Below, one piece after another: positions 28,656 to 37,025 of a DNA stretch of 64,000 bases. The DNA comes from Roseicella aerolata (GTDB lineage Bacteria > Pseudomonadota > Alphaproteobacteria > Acetobacterales > Acetobacteraceae). The notes beneath the pieces are model-generated. The model was not told the DNA's origin. It did no database searches and saw nothing but the letters and a program-made list of their open reading frames with translations. The number at the start of each line of letters is the position of its first letter. The first letter of the stretch is position 1. The position numbers and the translations under genes were made by a program. Location: the NCBI RefSeq assembly GCF_020523605.1, contig NZ_JAJAQI010000006.1:102764-166763 (forward strand), read 5' to 3'.

Positions 28656-28860
28656 TCTCATACCGACCGGCATAAATGCTGACGCATTTATGCGGCCTCA
28701 GTCGCCGGCGCCGCTTCGCGGCTTGGCTACGCGCCACTTGGCGCGGCGCCCGTTAGGGCGCTCAGCCGCCTTCGACCGACCGGCGTCAATTCTGGCTTGC
28801 AGCCGCCATCGGCGGCCGAGGCCACGTGAATGTGTCAGCATGTATGCGGGACGGTGTCGT
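28656..28860. mobile_element. MITE-like element with long imperfect terminal inverted repeats
   Basis: About 205 bp in an unoccupied 498-bp gap (28502-28999). The two ends are inverted copies of each other over about 50 bp at roughly 80% identity, best across GCATAAATGCTGACGCATT (left, 28670) against the complement of the right end at 28829-28847 (17 of 19 match). The left end also contains a perfect 10-bp hairpin (28670-28679/28684-28693). The interior has further short hairpins such as GCCGCCATCGGCGGC (28802-28816). It has no coding capacity and is AT-richer at its ends than the surroundings. A clear target-site duplication was not found. Confidence 0.55.
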
Positions 28861-28882
28861 GCAACGGCCCGGATGCATGACC

Positions 28883-28929
28883 GCATCCGGGCAGGAGCGC
28901 CGCAGTTGCGGCAGGCGGCAGAAGCCGCC
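28883..28929 (+). repeat. Second copy of a 45-bp intergenic repeat
   Basis: GCATCCGGGCAGGAGCGCCG and the following GCAGTTGCGGC...GCCGCC match 23024-23067 with few differences. Just upstream, GCCCGGATGC...GCATCCGGGC (28867-28892) forms a perfect 10-bp hairpin. Both copies lie in gene-free gaps. Too short to classify. Confidence 0.5.
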
Positions 28930-28999
28930 TCAGCACGGGCTGGCGCCCAGGCTGCAGGCCACTGATCATGGCCGGTGGCATGACGCGGGCCGCACGCCC

Positions 29000-29833
29000 T
29001 CAATCCGGTGCGACATGCACCCCGCGCAGGCCGGCCTGCCCGATGGCACGCGCGATGCTGCCGTCCCGCTTCATCTCCGCGACGAATTGCCGGAGGTAGT
29101 CGAGCCCCTCCGCGCCGCGTCCCTTCGGGAGGGCGATGGCCATCTGCACGACGTTGAACCGCCCCTCCAGGATGCGCGCGCCGGCCGGCAGCCGGGCCAT
29201 GACGCCATGCAGGAAATGCGCGTTCTCGCCATAGGCATCCGCGCGGCCGGAGAGCAGCGCCTCGCGTGCCGGCTCGGCGCCGCCGGGCAGCCGCACGATC
29301 TCGGCATTGCGGATGCTGCGGGAGAGGAAGAGGTCCGGCCCGCTGCCGCGCGGCACGGCGATGCGCACGCCGGGCTGGTCCATATCGGCGAGGCTGGCAA
29401 GCCGCGAGCCTGGCGGGACCAGAAAGACATTGTCCACTTCCATGAAAGTGGGGCTGAAATCCAGGAATTGGCCGCGTGCCGGGTCGCGCGCGGCGAAACC
29501 CGCATCCCAGGGGATCTCGCCCGCCAGGCTCTCGGCATACTGGGCCGGGGTCGCATAGGGCACCGGTTCCAGCGGCACGCCCAGGCGCCCGGCCAGGGCG
29601 CGCGCCAACTCCACCGAGACGCCCACGGGCGCGCCCGTGGCGGAATCCCGCTGCACCAGGACGGGGTTGGAGAGGATCAGCGCGGCCCGCAGCCGGCCGG
29701 TCGGCGCCAGGGCGGCCCGGGCGGCCTCGGGCACCGGCTGGGCGCGGGCCATGCCGCGGGGGATGGCGGCCGCGGCGAGGAGCGGGGCGGCCCCCCGCAG
29801 GACCCAGCGGCGCGTGCACGGCAAACGCGGCAT
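29000..29833 (-). CDS. Periplasmic amino-acid-type (ABC family 3) solute-binding protein
   Basis: 277 residues from the ATG at 29833, with AGGAGG just upstream. Signal peptide with twin Arg (TRRWVLRGAAPLLAAAAIPRGMARA). The rest fits SBP_bac_3: GRLRAALILSNPVLVQRDSATGAPVGVSVELARALAGRLGVPLEPVPY, EIPWDAGFAARDPARG, and a C-terminal YLRQFVAEMKRDGSIARAIGQAGL. No ABC permease or ATPase genes are nearby, so it may work with a remote transporter or bind a signal. Ligand unknown. Confidence 0.85.
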   Translation of the reverse strand: MPRLPCTRRWVLRGAAPLLAAAAIPRGMARAQPVPEAARAALAPTGRLRAALILSNPVLVQRDSATGAPVGVSVELARALAGRLGVPLEPVPYATPAQYAESLAGEIPWDAGFAARDPARGQFLDFSPTFMEVDNVFLVPPGSRLASLADMDQPGVRIAVPRGSGPDLFLSRSIRNAEIVRLPGGAEPAREALLSGRADAYGENAHFLHGVMARLPAGARILEGRFNVVQMAIALPKGRGAEGLDYLRQFVAEMKRDGSIARAIGQAGLRGVHVAPD

Positions 29834-30123
29834 GGCGGCCTCCTGCCCGGATGCGGGCCCGCCGCGGCAGCCTGCGGCCCCGCCGCCGCAACGGTCAACG
29901 CCGCCCTGGCAGGCTGATCCGGTCAGGCGGCGGACATGGCGCGGGAGAGGGCCTACCGGTCGACATGGGTCCCGACCTGCGGCCGCATACATGCCTCAGC
30001 AATTAAGCGGCGCAGGATGATGCGCCGGCGGGCGGGACCCGGCGGTCATCCGGTGGAGGGACGCCGCTCCGGACCAGCGACCCATCCCCTGGGGCAGGCC
30101 GCCGCGCCGGTGGGTAGGGGGCG

Positions 30124-30780
30124 CTACGCCCCGAGCAGCCGCCGCAGCTTGCGCACCGCGCTGTCCGGCGTGGTGAAGACCGGCCGGCCGGTCGCTGCCG
30201 CCACCAGCGGGGCGGCGCGCGCCAGGCTGAACTGCGCCAGCGCGATCACGTCGCACTCCTTGAGGCGCAGGGCCGCATGCGCCGCCAGCCGGTCATGCTC
30301 CGCCGCATCGCCGCGGTCGAGCGCGGCGAGCGAGCCTTCGGCATGGCAGGGCAGGATCTCCACATCGCCGGGGAATTCCGGCGGCATGCTCTCCAGCGTC
30401 GGGGCGAAGGTGGCCAGCAGCCCGAGGCGCGGCCGGCGCCCGCCCGCCGCCTCGCGCGCCGCCGCGACCGCCTCCTCGATCATTGCCTCGTTCGGCTTGA
30501 GGACGGGCATCGGCGCGCGCTCGGCCGCCACCGCCTCGATGCAGGGGCCGAAGGCGGAGCAGGTGAAGAGGATGCCGTTGGCGCCCGTGCCGGCGGCATA
30601 GCGCGAGAGGGTGAGGAACCGCTCCGTCATGGCCGGCGTCAGCGACCCGTCCCGCGCCAGATCGGCCGAGAGGCTGTCATCCAGCAGGTTCATCAGCCGC
30701 GCCTCCGGCCAGAGCCGGGCGAAGGCGGCCTCGATCGGCGGCGGGGAGTGGCGAAGGGCGTGGATCAGCGCGATGCGCAT
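30124..30780 (-). CDS. Aspartate/glutamate racemase-like protein
   Basis: 218 residues. MRIALIHALRHSPPPIEAAFARLWPEA starts the fold; TGANGILFTCSAFGPCIEAV carries the first active-site Cys (about residue 74). At the usual second-Cys position the sequence reads CDVIALAQFSLARA, without Cys, so a two-base racemase mechanism is unlikely. Members with one Cys include decarboxylase/isomerase-like proteins. The start ATG lies 40 bp from the stop of the next gene upstream on the same strand (at 30821). Function beyond the fold is open. Confidence 0.78.
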   Translation of the reverse strand: MRIALIHALRHSPPPIEAAFARLWPEARLMNLLDDSLSADLARDGSLTPAMTERFLTLSRYAAGTGANGILFTCSAFGPCIEAVAAERAPMPVLKPNEAMIEEAVAAAREAAGGRRPRLGLLATFAPTLESMPPEFPGDVEILPCHAEGSLAALDRGDAAEHDRLAAHAALRLKECDVIALAQFSLARAAPLVAAATGRPVFTTPDSAVRKLRRLLGA

Positions 30781-30820
30781 GGCTGGAACTCCGGTCCGGC
30801 TGGCCGTTGCGGGCCGCCGC

Positions 30821-31294
30821 TCACTTCGCCGCCGTGGTGCAGCGCTTGAGGGTGGAGGGGAATTCGGTGCAGCCGGGAAAGGCGATCTCGTCCGGGCCCT
30901 TGCGCTCCACCCGCAGGATGTTGGGATTGCCGCCGCAGCCGAAGCCGGCATCGGGCGGCATGCGGTTGCCGAGCGGCCCGACCACCGGCGCCATGGGCGT
31001 GAAGCGGAATTCCAGCCCGTCCGGCTGCAGCGCCACCGTCTCGATCGTGCGCTGGCGATAGGCGGTGTCGAGCACCGAGACGCGCATGACGACGTCGCGG
31101 GTGAAGATGACGGTCGGGCTGCCGAAGCAGGCGGGGGTCCCGGTATCCCCGGCGGGGTAGAGGCCACCGGTCCAGACCCCGAAGGTCCATTCATGCGGCG
31201 GGCCCTGGCGCTGCTGCGCCCCGGCATCCACGGCCCCGGCAAGCGGCAGCCCCAGGGCAGCCAAGGGGGCGAGCAACAGGGCCCAACGCCGCAT
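30821..31294 (-). CDS. Hypothetical exported protein
   Basis: 157 residues. GGAGG about 7 bp before the ATG and a signal peptide (MRRWALLLAPLAALGLPLAGAVDAGA) support the start. The mature part (HEWTFGVWTGGLYPAGD, PACFGSPTVIFTRDVVMRVSVLDTAYRQRTIETV) is beta-rich with four Cys (in PACFG, FGCGG, GCTEF and RCTTA) that could form two disulphides in the periplasm. I do not recognise a named family. It is the upstream neighbour of the racemase-like gene on the same strand. Confidence 0.7.
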   Translation of the reverse strand: MRRWALLLAPLAALGLPLAGAVDAGAQQRQGPPHEWTFGVWTGGLYPAGDTGTPACFGSPTVIFTRDVVMRVSVLDTAYRQRTIETVALQPDGLEFRFTPMAPVVGPLGNRMPPDAGFGCGGNPNILRVERKGPDEIAFPGCTEFPSTLKRCTTAAK

Positions 31295-31387
31295 CCGATA
31301 TCCTCCGTCCAGGTAAGGGGGCTGTTCTAGCCCTGAACCGGCCAGGGCCCAAACCGGCGCGAACCACCGGGCGTCCGGGACACCCCC

Positions 31388-32611
31388 TCAGGCCGGCACG
31401 GCCACCGGCTTCGGCGGCCCGTCCTTCACCGGCATGTGCACGATGGCGGCGAAGGCGGCGGCCAGGATGGAGATCACCCACATCAGGTCGTAGCTGCCGG
31501 TCCGGTCGAAGACCAGGCCACCCAGCCAGGCGCCGGTGAAGCCGCCGATCTGGTGGGCGAGGAAGACCAGCCCGAAGATCGTCGCCAGCCAGCGCATGCC
31601 GAAATTCCGGGCGCAGAGCGCCACCGTCGGCGGCACGGTGGAGAGCCAGAGCAACCCCATGACGGCGGAGAAGATGAGCACGCTGGCCGTGGTCTTCTCG
31701 GCGAACAGGAACACCGTCATCACCACGCCGCGGGAGGCATAGATCCCCACCAGCAGCTCCCGCCGCTTCCAGCGGGTGGAGAGTTCCCCCGCGAGCAGCG
31801 AGCCGGCCACGTTGAACAGCCCGATCAGGCTGATGGCGCCGGCGCCCACCGCGGCCGGCAGGTGGCAGGAGGCGACGAAGCCCGGTAGGTGGATCGCCAG
31901 GAACGACACATGCATGCCGCAGACGAAGAAGCCGCAGCAGAGATACCAGAAGGTCGGGGTCCGGAGCGCGAGGCGGAAGGCCTCCATCGCCGTCTGCTCG
32001 GCGACTGCGTCGGGGGCGGCAGGGGCCGGCCGGTCGTTGAGCGGCAGGGCCAGCGGGATCATCAGCAGGGAGGCGAGGGCGACGCCCACCAGCGCCATCT
32101 GCCAGCCGAAGCCGGTGATGCCGAGCTGGACCAGCGGCACCACCAGGAACTGCCCGAAGGAGGAGCCGGCGGTGCCGAGCCCGACCGCCCGGCCGCGCTG
32201 CGCCTCCGGCAGCAGCCGGGTCAGGCTGGCCATGATCACCGGCATGCCGGCGGCCGAGACGGCGAAGCCCATGACCAGGCCGGCGAAAAAGGTGAAGAGC
32301 GGCAGGCCCTCGGACAGCGCCATGCCAAGCACGCCGATGAGCTGGAGCAGCGCCCCGCCCATGATGACCCGCCGGCCGCCGATCCGGTCCGCGATCTGGC
32401 CCATGATCGGCTGCGAGATGCCGTTCATCAGCACCTGCAGCGCGATCGCGAAGGCGAAGCCGGAGGCGGACCAGGCATGCGCCGCGGTCATCGGCGCGAG
32501 GAAGAGGCCGAAGCTCTGCCGGAGGCCCATGGCCAGGGCGGCGCAGACCACCGCGCAGCCCATGAGCACCCCGACCGTCACCGCGGGACCCCGCGACACC
32601 TCGCCTGACAT
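31388..32611 (-). CDS. MFS transporter
   Basis: 407 residues from the ATG at 32611; 12 predicted helices. GQIADRIGGRRVIM matches the MFS loop 2-3 motif, and RGRAVGLGTAGSSFGQFLVVPL the helix 4-5 region. The central loop ([21 protein letters not shown]) divides the halves. It resembles monocarboxylate/OFA-type carriers (QSFGLFLAPMTAAHAW near the first helix). It stands divergent to the YqaA-like gene, with 174 bp between starts. Substrate unknown. Confidence 0.85.
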   Translation of the reverse strand: MSGEVSRGPAVTVGVLMGCAVVCAALAMGLRQSFGLFLAPMTAAHAWSASGFAFAIALQVLMNGISQPIMGQIADRIGGRRVIMGGALLQLIGVLGMALSEGLPLFTFFAGLVMGFAVSAAGMPVIMASLTRLLPEAQRGRAVGLGTAGSSFGQFLVVPLVQLGITGFGWQMALVGVALASLLMIPLALPLNDRPAPAAPDAVAEQTAMEAFRLALRTPTFWYLCCGFFVCGMHVSFLAIHLPGFVASCHLPAAVGAGAISLIGLFNVAGSLLAGELSTRWKRRELLVGIYASRGVVMTVFLFAEKTTASVLIFSAVMGLLWLSTVPPTVALCARNFGMRWLATIFGLVFLAHQIGGFTGAWLGGLVFDRTGSYDLMWVISILAAAFAAIVHMPVKDGPPKPVAVPA

Positions 32612-32785
32612 CGCGTGCTCCTGCTGCTGCGATGCGGCATGATCCCATCGCGGTACGTCCCGCCACAACCCGCCCCGGACGCATGGCGGCCTTTCCCCGC
32701 CATGACTCTGCCGCAAGGCAATCGGCTTTGAATTGCGCCGCGGGCAGGGGCGTGCGAAGCCCGCCGCAACCGCAGGGACCCCTTC

Positions 32786-33364
32786 ATGCTTCGTGCCCTT
32801 TATGACCGGGTGCTGGCGCTGTCCGCGCACCGGCACGCCCCGGGCTGGCTGGCCGGCGTCAGCTTCGCCGAGAGCAGCGTCTTCCCCATCCCGCCCGATG
32901 CCATGCTCATTCCCATGTGCATCGCGCGGCCGGACCAGGCCTATCGCTACGCCTTCATCTGCACCATCGCCTCGGTGCTCGGCGGCATCGCGGGCTATGC
33001 GATCGGCTACTACCTGTTCGAGGCGCTGGCCGAGCCGGTGCTGCGGGCCTATGGCTATGCCGATGCGCTGCTGCGCTTCGAGAGCTGGTACGAGCAGTGG
33101 GGAGCGACGGTCATCCTGATCAAGGGCCTGACGCCGATCCCCTACAAGATCGTGACGATTGCCTCCGGCGCGGCCAAGTTCAGCTTCGCGATCTTCATCG
33201 CGGCCAGCGTGGTGACGCGCGGCGCGCGCTTCTTCCTGCTGGCCTTCCTGCTGCGCCGCTTCGGCCCGCCCATCCGGGACTTCATCGAGCGGCGGCTGAC
33301 CCTGGTGACCACCAGCGCCGCGGCGGGGATCGTGGCGGGATTCGTGGTGCTGAAGTTCCTGTAG
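32786..33364 (+). CDS. YqaA/DedA-like inner-membrane protein
   Basis: 192 residues with about five predicted helices. Family features: SFAESSVFPIPPDAMLIPM (re-entrant Pro motif), ASVLGGIAGYAIGYYLFE, and the G-rich KGLTPIPYKIVTIASGAAK region with its conserved Pro and Lys. Members of the VTT/DedA superfamily are linked to lipid handling and membrane-potential homeostasis. Single gene with its own upstream region. The exact role is not known. Confidence 0.85.
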   Translation: MLRALYDRVLALSAHRHAPGWLAGVSFAESSVFPIPPDAMLIPMCIARPDQAYRYAFICTIASVLGGIAGYAIGYYLFEALAEPVLRAYGYADALLRFESWYEQWGATVILIKGLTPIPYKIVTIASGAAKFSFAIFIAASVVTRGARFFLLAFLLRRFGPPIRDFIERRLTLVTTSAAAGIVAGFVVLKFL

Positions 33365-33492
33365 GCCGGGCCTTCGGCCGAGGGCGCGTCCTGTGCCCTT
33401 TGCCGAAGCAGGCCTTCGCCGCCGGAGCGGTCCCGCCCGGTTGATCGCCGCCCGGGCGGGTGCTGTCCTGCCACCCTGGGGAGGGCCGCGGC

Positions 33493-34347
33493 ATGGACAC
33501 AGGCAAGCTGCCGACGAGGGATGGCCTCGTCTTCGAGGTCTCGGTCGCCGGCGATCCGGCGGCGCCGCTCGTGCTGTTGCTGCACGGCTTCGCCGTCTCC
33601 CGCCACCTCTATGATGCGCAACTGCCCGCCCTGGCCGCGGCCGGCTATTTCGCCGCGGCACCCAACCAGCGCGGCTATTCCCCCGGGGCGCGGCCGGACC
33701 CGGCCGACCGCGCGCAATACGATATCGAGCTGCTGATCCGGGACGCGCTGGATCTGGTCGAGGCCCTCGGCCATGGCGGGCGGCGCTTCCATCTGGTCGG
33801 GCATGACTGGGGCGGCAGCCTCGCCTGGGAGATCGCGGCGCATTGGCCCGAGCGGCTGGCCTCGCTCACCATGCTCTCCCGCCCGCATCCCGGCGCCTTC
33901 GCCCGGGCGCTGGCGGAGGATCCGGAGCAGCCCCTGCGCTCCCGCCACCACAAGGCCTTCCTGGAGCCGGATGCGGTGCCGAAGCTGCTGGCCGATGACT
34001 GCGCCTGGCTGCGGAACCGCCACCGGGCGCAGGGCATCCCGCCAGGCCAGACGGAGAAGCACCTGTCCGTGCTGGGCAATGCGCCGGCCATGGAAGCGGC
34101 CCTCGCCTGGTACCGCGCCCGCGGCACCGTGCACCGGCCGATCCCGAAGATCCGGGTGCCGACGCTCTTCCTCTGGGGCGATGCCGACGACACGGTCGGG
34201 CGCATGGCGGCGAAGGGCACGGGCGACTTCATCGCGGCGCCCTACCGCTTCGTCGAACTGCCCGGCATCGGCCATTACGCGCCGGACCAGGTGCCGGAGC
34301 GGGTGAATGCGCTGCTGCTGGAGCATCTGGCGGCGCATCCGGCCTGA
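33493..34347 (+). CDS. Alpha/beta hydrolase, epoxide hydrolase/dehalogenase-like
   Basis: 284 residues from the ATG at 33493, preceded by GGGGAGGG. LLLHGFAVSRHLYD carries the oxyanion HG motif. The nucleophile elbow reads VGHDWGGS, so the nucleophile is Asp (about residue 105), as in epoxide hydrolases and haloalkane dehalogenases. The acid lies in LWGDADDTVG and the His in PGIGHYAPDQ. The cap region (residues about 150-215) is Arg/His-rich. Epoxide hydrolase is more likely than dehalogenase, as no Trp halide pair is evident beyond DW. Monocistronic. Confidence 0.82.
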   Translation: MDTGKLPTRDGLVFEVSVAGDPAAPLVLLLHGFAVSRHLYDAQLPALAAAGYFAAAPNQRGYSPGARPDPADRAQYDIELLIRDALDLVEALGHGGRRFHLVGHDWGGSLAWEIAAHWPERLASLTMLSRPHPGAFARALAEDPEQPLRSRHHKAFLEPDAVPKLLADDCAWLRNRHRAQGIPPGQTEKHLSVLGNAPAMEAALAWYRARGTVHRPIPKIRVPTLFLWGDADDTVGRMAAKGTGDFIAAPYRFVELPGIGHYAPDQVPERVNALLLEHLAAHPA

Positions 34348-34348
34348 A

Positions 34349-34381
34349 ACGGATCACGGAGCGGCGTAATGCCGATCCGCT
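34349..34381 (+). repeat. Degenerate palindromic repeat arm
   Basis: CGGATCAC... and GCCGATCCGCTG downstream of the hydrolase stop resemble the left module of the dispersed repeat, with an imperfect stem. The rest of the gap to 34538 holds no gene that I can see. Confidence 0.4.
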
Positions 34382-34538
34382 GTGGTCCGCCCGCAGCCGC
34401 GCTGTGCGCCAGCGGGCGCGTCGGTCACGCCCCGCGACGGCGGAACGGGATGCGGCGTTCAATCCCGTGGAACGCCTCAGCCAGGCCGGGCCGAATTGCC
34501 GAGGACGTTGCCGGGGCGGGCGAGGCGTCCCGCCCGCG

Positions 34539-35231
34539 TCACGCCGCCGGCAGCCCGAAGCGCCTGGCGACGCCGGGGAAATCGGCCTCCTCCGGATGCC
34601 GGCCGGAGGCCAGCGTGCCATCCGCCGGCCGGACGAGCTGGCAGACCCGCATCCCGGCCGCCGCCGCCGCGTCCAGCTCCTCCGCGATGTCGGAGAGGAA
34701 GAGGATGTCGCCCGGCGGCAGGCCGAGGGCGGCGGCGATCGCCGCATAGCTCGGCGCCTCCCGCTTCGCGCCGACCCGCGTGTCGAAGAAGCCGCGGAAC
34801 AGCGGCACCAGATCGCCATGTTCGGTATGACCGAAGAGGTCGCGCTGCGCCGCGACCGAGCCGGAGGAATAGACGGCGAGGGTGACGCCCCCCGCATGCC
34901 AGGCCCGCAGGCAGGCCGCGACATCGGGCCAGAGATGGCCCTTGAGCCGCCCGTCGGCATAGCCCTGGCGCCAGATCAGCCCCTGCAGCGCCTTCAGCGG
35001 CGTGACCTTGGCATCCGTTGCCATCCAGCCGCGCAGCGCCGCAACCGGGTCCTGCCCCGGCGCCGCGGCGCGCACCTGATCGAGGATCGCCGCCACCTCC
35101 GGCGCCGATCCCTGCGCCGCGAAGAAGCCGTCCAGCGCCGCCTCGGCAAAGGGAAAAAGGCGGTCCTTCACAAAGGCGATGCTGGTGGTCGTCCCCTCGA
35201 TATCCATGAGGACGGCGCGCGGGCTGGTCAT
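34539..35231 (-). CDS. mtnC: Enolase-phosphatase E1 (methionine salvage)
   Basis: 230 residues, normal for the bacterial enzyme. HAD motifs: VLMDIEGTTTSIAFVKDRLFPFAE (nucleophile Asp and the E1-specific EGTTTSI), YSSGSVAAQRDLF (motif II), LPPGDILFLSDIAEELDAA (motif IV). It enolises and dephosphorylates 2,3-diketo-5-methylthiopentyl-1-phosphate to the acireductone. Start at 35231 gives the motif at the very N-terminus as in homologues. It lies 181 bp after mtnD on the same strand; a palindromic repeat fragment (about 35333-35370) sits in that gap. Confidence 0.93.
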   Translation of the reverse strand: MTSPRAVLMDIEGTTTSIAFVKDRLFPFAEAALDGFFAAQGSAPEVAAILDQVRAAAPGQDPVAALRGWMATDAKVTPLKALQGLIWRQGYADGRLKGHLWPDVAACLRAWHAGGVTLAVYSSGSVAAQRDLFGHTEHGDLVPLFRGFFDTRVGAKREAPSYAAIAAALGLPPGDILFLSDIAEELDAAAAAGMRVCQLVRPADGTLASGRHPEEADFPGVARRFGLPAA

Positions 35232-35412
35232 GCCGGACAGGCCTCTCTCCGCTTGGCGGCGACAGCGCCGATCGCGTGGGGCCACGGAAGGCCGCACGCG
35301 ACCGGGCGCGAAAGACTGGAATTTTTCGCGGATCGGTGGCCCGGGACAGCAGCGCCAATCCGCGGCGTCGGGCGGTGGCGCGGGGGCGCCGGCCGCCCCG
35401 GGATGGGCGCGG

Positions 35413-35949
35413 TCAGGCCGCGACCGGGAAGCGCTCCGCGATGTCGCTGCCGGTGAAATGCGCCACCCAGCCGGACTGGTCGGTGAAGACGCGCAGCGCG
35501 GTGAAATACGGGCGCTCGCCGGCGTCGAACCAGTGCCGGGTATTGGCCGGCACGCTGATCAGGTCGCCCTGCACGCAATGCGCGTCCCAGACCTTGCCGT
35601 CCACATGCATGACGAAATCGCCGCTGCCGCGGACGAAGAAGCGCACCTCATCCTCGGTATGGACATGCTCCGAGAGGAACTTGGCGCGCATCGCCCCGGC
35701 CTGCGGGTGGTCCGGCGTCAGGGAGACCACATCGGCGCTGCCCGCGCCTGTCTCGCCCATCAGCTTGCTGAGATAGGGGCGGTAGGCTTCCAGCACCTGC
35801 TCGTTCGTCGCGCTCTCGGGCAGGGCGACGCCCTCCCAGCGCTCGAAGCGCACCCCGATTCCCTGCAGCGCCGCGGCGATCTCGGCGGCATCCTCGGTCT
35901 TCAGAAGCTGGCGGCCGGTCTCGGCCTCCCACACGGTCAGGCGGCTCAT
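35413..35949 (-). CDS. mtnD: Acireductone dioxygenase (methionine salvage)
   Basis: 178 residues. The cupin metal site is visible as HVHTEDEVRFFV (His, His, Glu; about residues 95-105) and a later His in PANTRHWFDAG. This enzyme oxidises acireductone to 4-methylthio-2-oxobutanoate and formate with iron; a nickel form gives an off-pathway product. It starts 1 bp after the mtnB stop, so the two are co-translated. MtnC, which makes its substrate, is encoded next. Confidence 0.94.
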   Translation of the reverse strand: MSRLTVWEAETGRQLLKTEDAAEIAAALQGIGVRFERWEGVALPESATNEQVLEAYRPYLSKLMGETGAGSADVVSLTPDHPQAGAMRAKFLSEHVHTEDEVRFFVRGSGDFVMHVDGKVWDAHCVQGDLISVPANTRHWFDAGERPYFTALRVFTDQSGWVAHFTGSDIAERFPVAA

Positions 35950-35950
35950 C

Positions 35951-36568
35951 TCAGGCGGCCCTCCTCTTCTCCAATTCGCAGGCGAGCATGAATTCCAGCG
36001 CCTCCAGCCGCATCAGCGCGGCCGGCATGTCGGCGCCCCAGACATAGATGCCATGGCCCCGGATCAGGTAGCCCGGCGGCACTTGTCCAAGTTCGTCCCA
36101 GCGGCGGTCCACCGCGGACTGCAGCCGGGCAATGTCCTGGTCGTTGTCGAAGACCGGCAGCGCGATCGCCGCCTCATGCGTCGGCAGGCCCGGGAAGGCC
36201 TTCAGCAGCTCGTAGCCTTCCAGCCGGATGCTGTCGCCGCCGGTCCGGGAAAGGTGGGTGACCGGCACGGAATGGCCGTGCAGCACCGCGCCCGCATCGG
36301 GGAAGCGGCGGTAGATGCCGCAATGCAGCCCGGTCTCGGCCGAGGGGCGGTCGCCGGGGCGGAGCGGGCGGCCGTCCAGGTCCACCCGGATCACGCCGTT
36401 GACGTCGAGGAAGCCCTTATGACCGCCCGAGCGCGTGATGGCGACGGCGTCGTCCGGCAGGCGGACGGAAATATTGCCCGCCGTGGCGGGGACCCAGCCG
36501 AAGCGGTCCATCCGCTGGCCGGCCGCGATGATCGCCGCCGTGGCGGCGGCGAAGGCGTCGTCGGACAT
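35951..36568 (-). CDS. mtnB: Methylthioribulose-1-phosphate dehydratase (methionine salvage)
   Basis: 205 residues, class II aldolase/adducin fold. GWVPATAGNISVRLPDDAVAITRSG carries the family motif; the zinc ligands are in VLHGHSVPVTHL and RGHGIYVWG; Glu in PTHEAAIALPVFDN. I chose the ATG at 36568 (upstream in-frame start at 36628 adds a non-homologous basic stretch). It is first in the run mtnB-mtnD-mtnC. The earlier pathway steps (mtnA, and mtnP or mtnN/mtnK) are not in the window. Confidence 0.93.
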   Translation of the reverse strand: MSDDAFAAATAAIIAAGQRMDRFGWVPATAGNISVRLPDDAVAITRSGGHKGFLDVNGVIRVDLDGRPLRPGDRPSAETGLHCGIYRRFPDAGAVLHGHSVPVTHLSRTGGDSIRLEGYELLKAFPGLPTHEAAIALPVFDNDQDIARLQSAVDRRWDELGQVPPGYLIRGHGIYVWGADMPAALMRLEALEFMLACELEKRRAA

Positions 36569-36594
36569 CCTGCAACCTGAAAAGGAACGAAAGC

Positions 36595-36620
36595 GGGCGC
36601 CGCCCGCGCGGGAGGCGCCC
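36595..36620 (-). promoter_or_regulatory. Leader hairpin before mtnB
   Basis: On the minus strand GGGCGCC...GGCGCCC (7-bp stem, 12-nt GC-rich loop), flanked by AAA and by CTTT with one bulge, is followed 10 nt later by TTTT and then the mtnB start. It could be an attenuator or the end of the tatA message. I cannot match it to a SAM riboswitch. Confidence 0.3.
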
Positions 36621-36710
36621 TTTCTCAACCAGCCCTGGGGAAGGCAAGGCGCGGCATGGCCTGTCCGCGCCGCCCTCCAGGGGGGGCGCGGTCGGCCCGG
36701 CCGGGCCGTC

Positions 36711-36977
36711 TCAGGCGGCCGGGCGGCTCGTCGAGGTGGTGCTGGCCTGGTTCGGCTGGGTGGCCGCGGGGCCGCTGATGGTGCCGGCCGGCGGGGTCGC
36801 CGCGGGAGGCGCGCTTTCGGCCAGCGAGGCGTCCGGTTCGTCGTCCTTCATGTTCTTCTTGAAGGACTTGATGCCGGTGGCCAGGTCGCCCATGAGCCCG
36901 CTGATCTTGCCGCTGCCGAAGAGCAGCAGGACGACCAGCAGCACGACGAGCCAGTGCCAGATGCTGAAGGAACCCAT
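36711..36977 (-). CDS. tatA: Sec-independent translocase subunit TatA
   Basis: 88 residues from the ATG at 36977. [45 protein letters not shown] is a textbook TatA: short N-terminus, one helix, FG hinge and an amphipathic helix. The acidic, Pro/Thr-rich tail is variable in the family. tatB and tatC are not adjacent here. The protein forms the pore-like assembly for folded Tat substrates, relevant because many binding proteins in this window carry twin-Arg signals. A perfect palindrome GGCCCGGCCGGGCC (36694-36707) follows the stop. Confidence 0.93.
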   Translation of the reverse strand: MGSFSIWHWLVVLLVVLLLFGSGKISGLMGDLATGIKSFKKNMKDDEPDASLAESAPPAATPPAGTISGPAATQPNQASTTSTSRPAA

Positions 36978-37025
36978 GTGACGCCCCGATAACCCTGTCT
37001 GTTGTCGCGCCCGGCGCTGCCTTCG

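Noticed and set aside
36569..36710. Possible SAM riboswitch before mtnB
   Set aside because: Only a plain GC-rich hairpin is seen; SAM-II or SAM/SAH consensus segments are missing.
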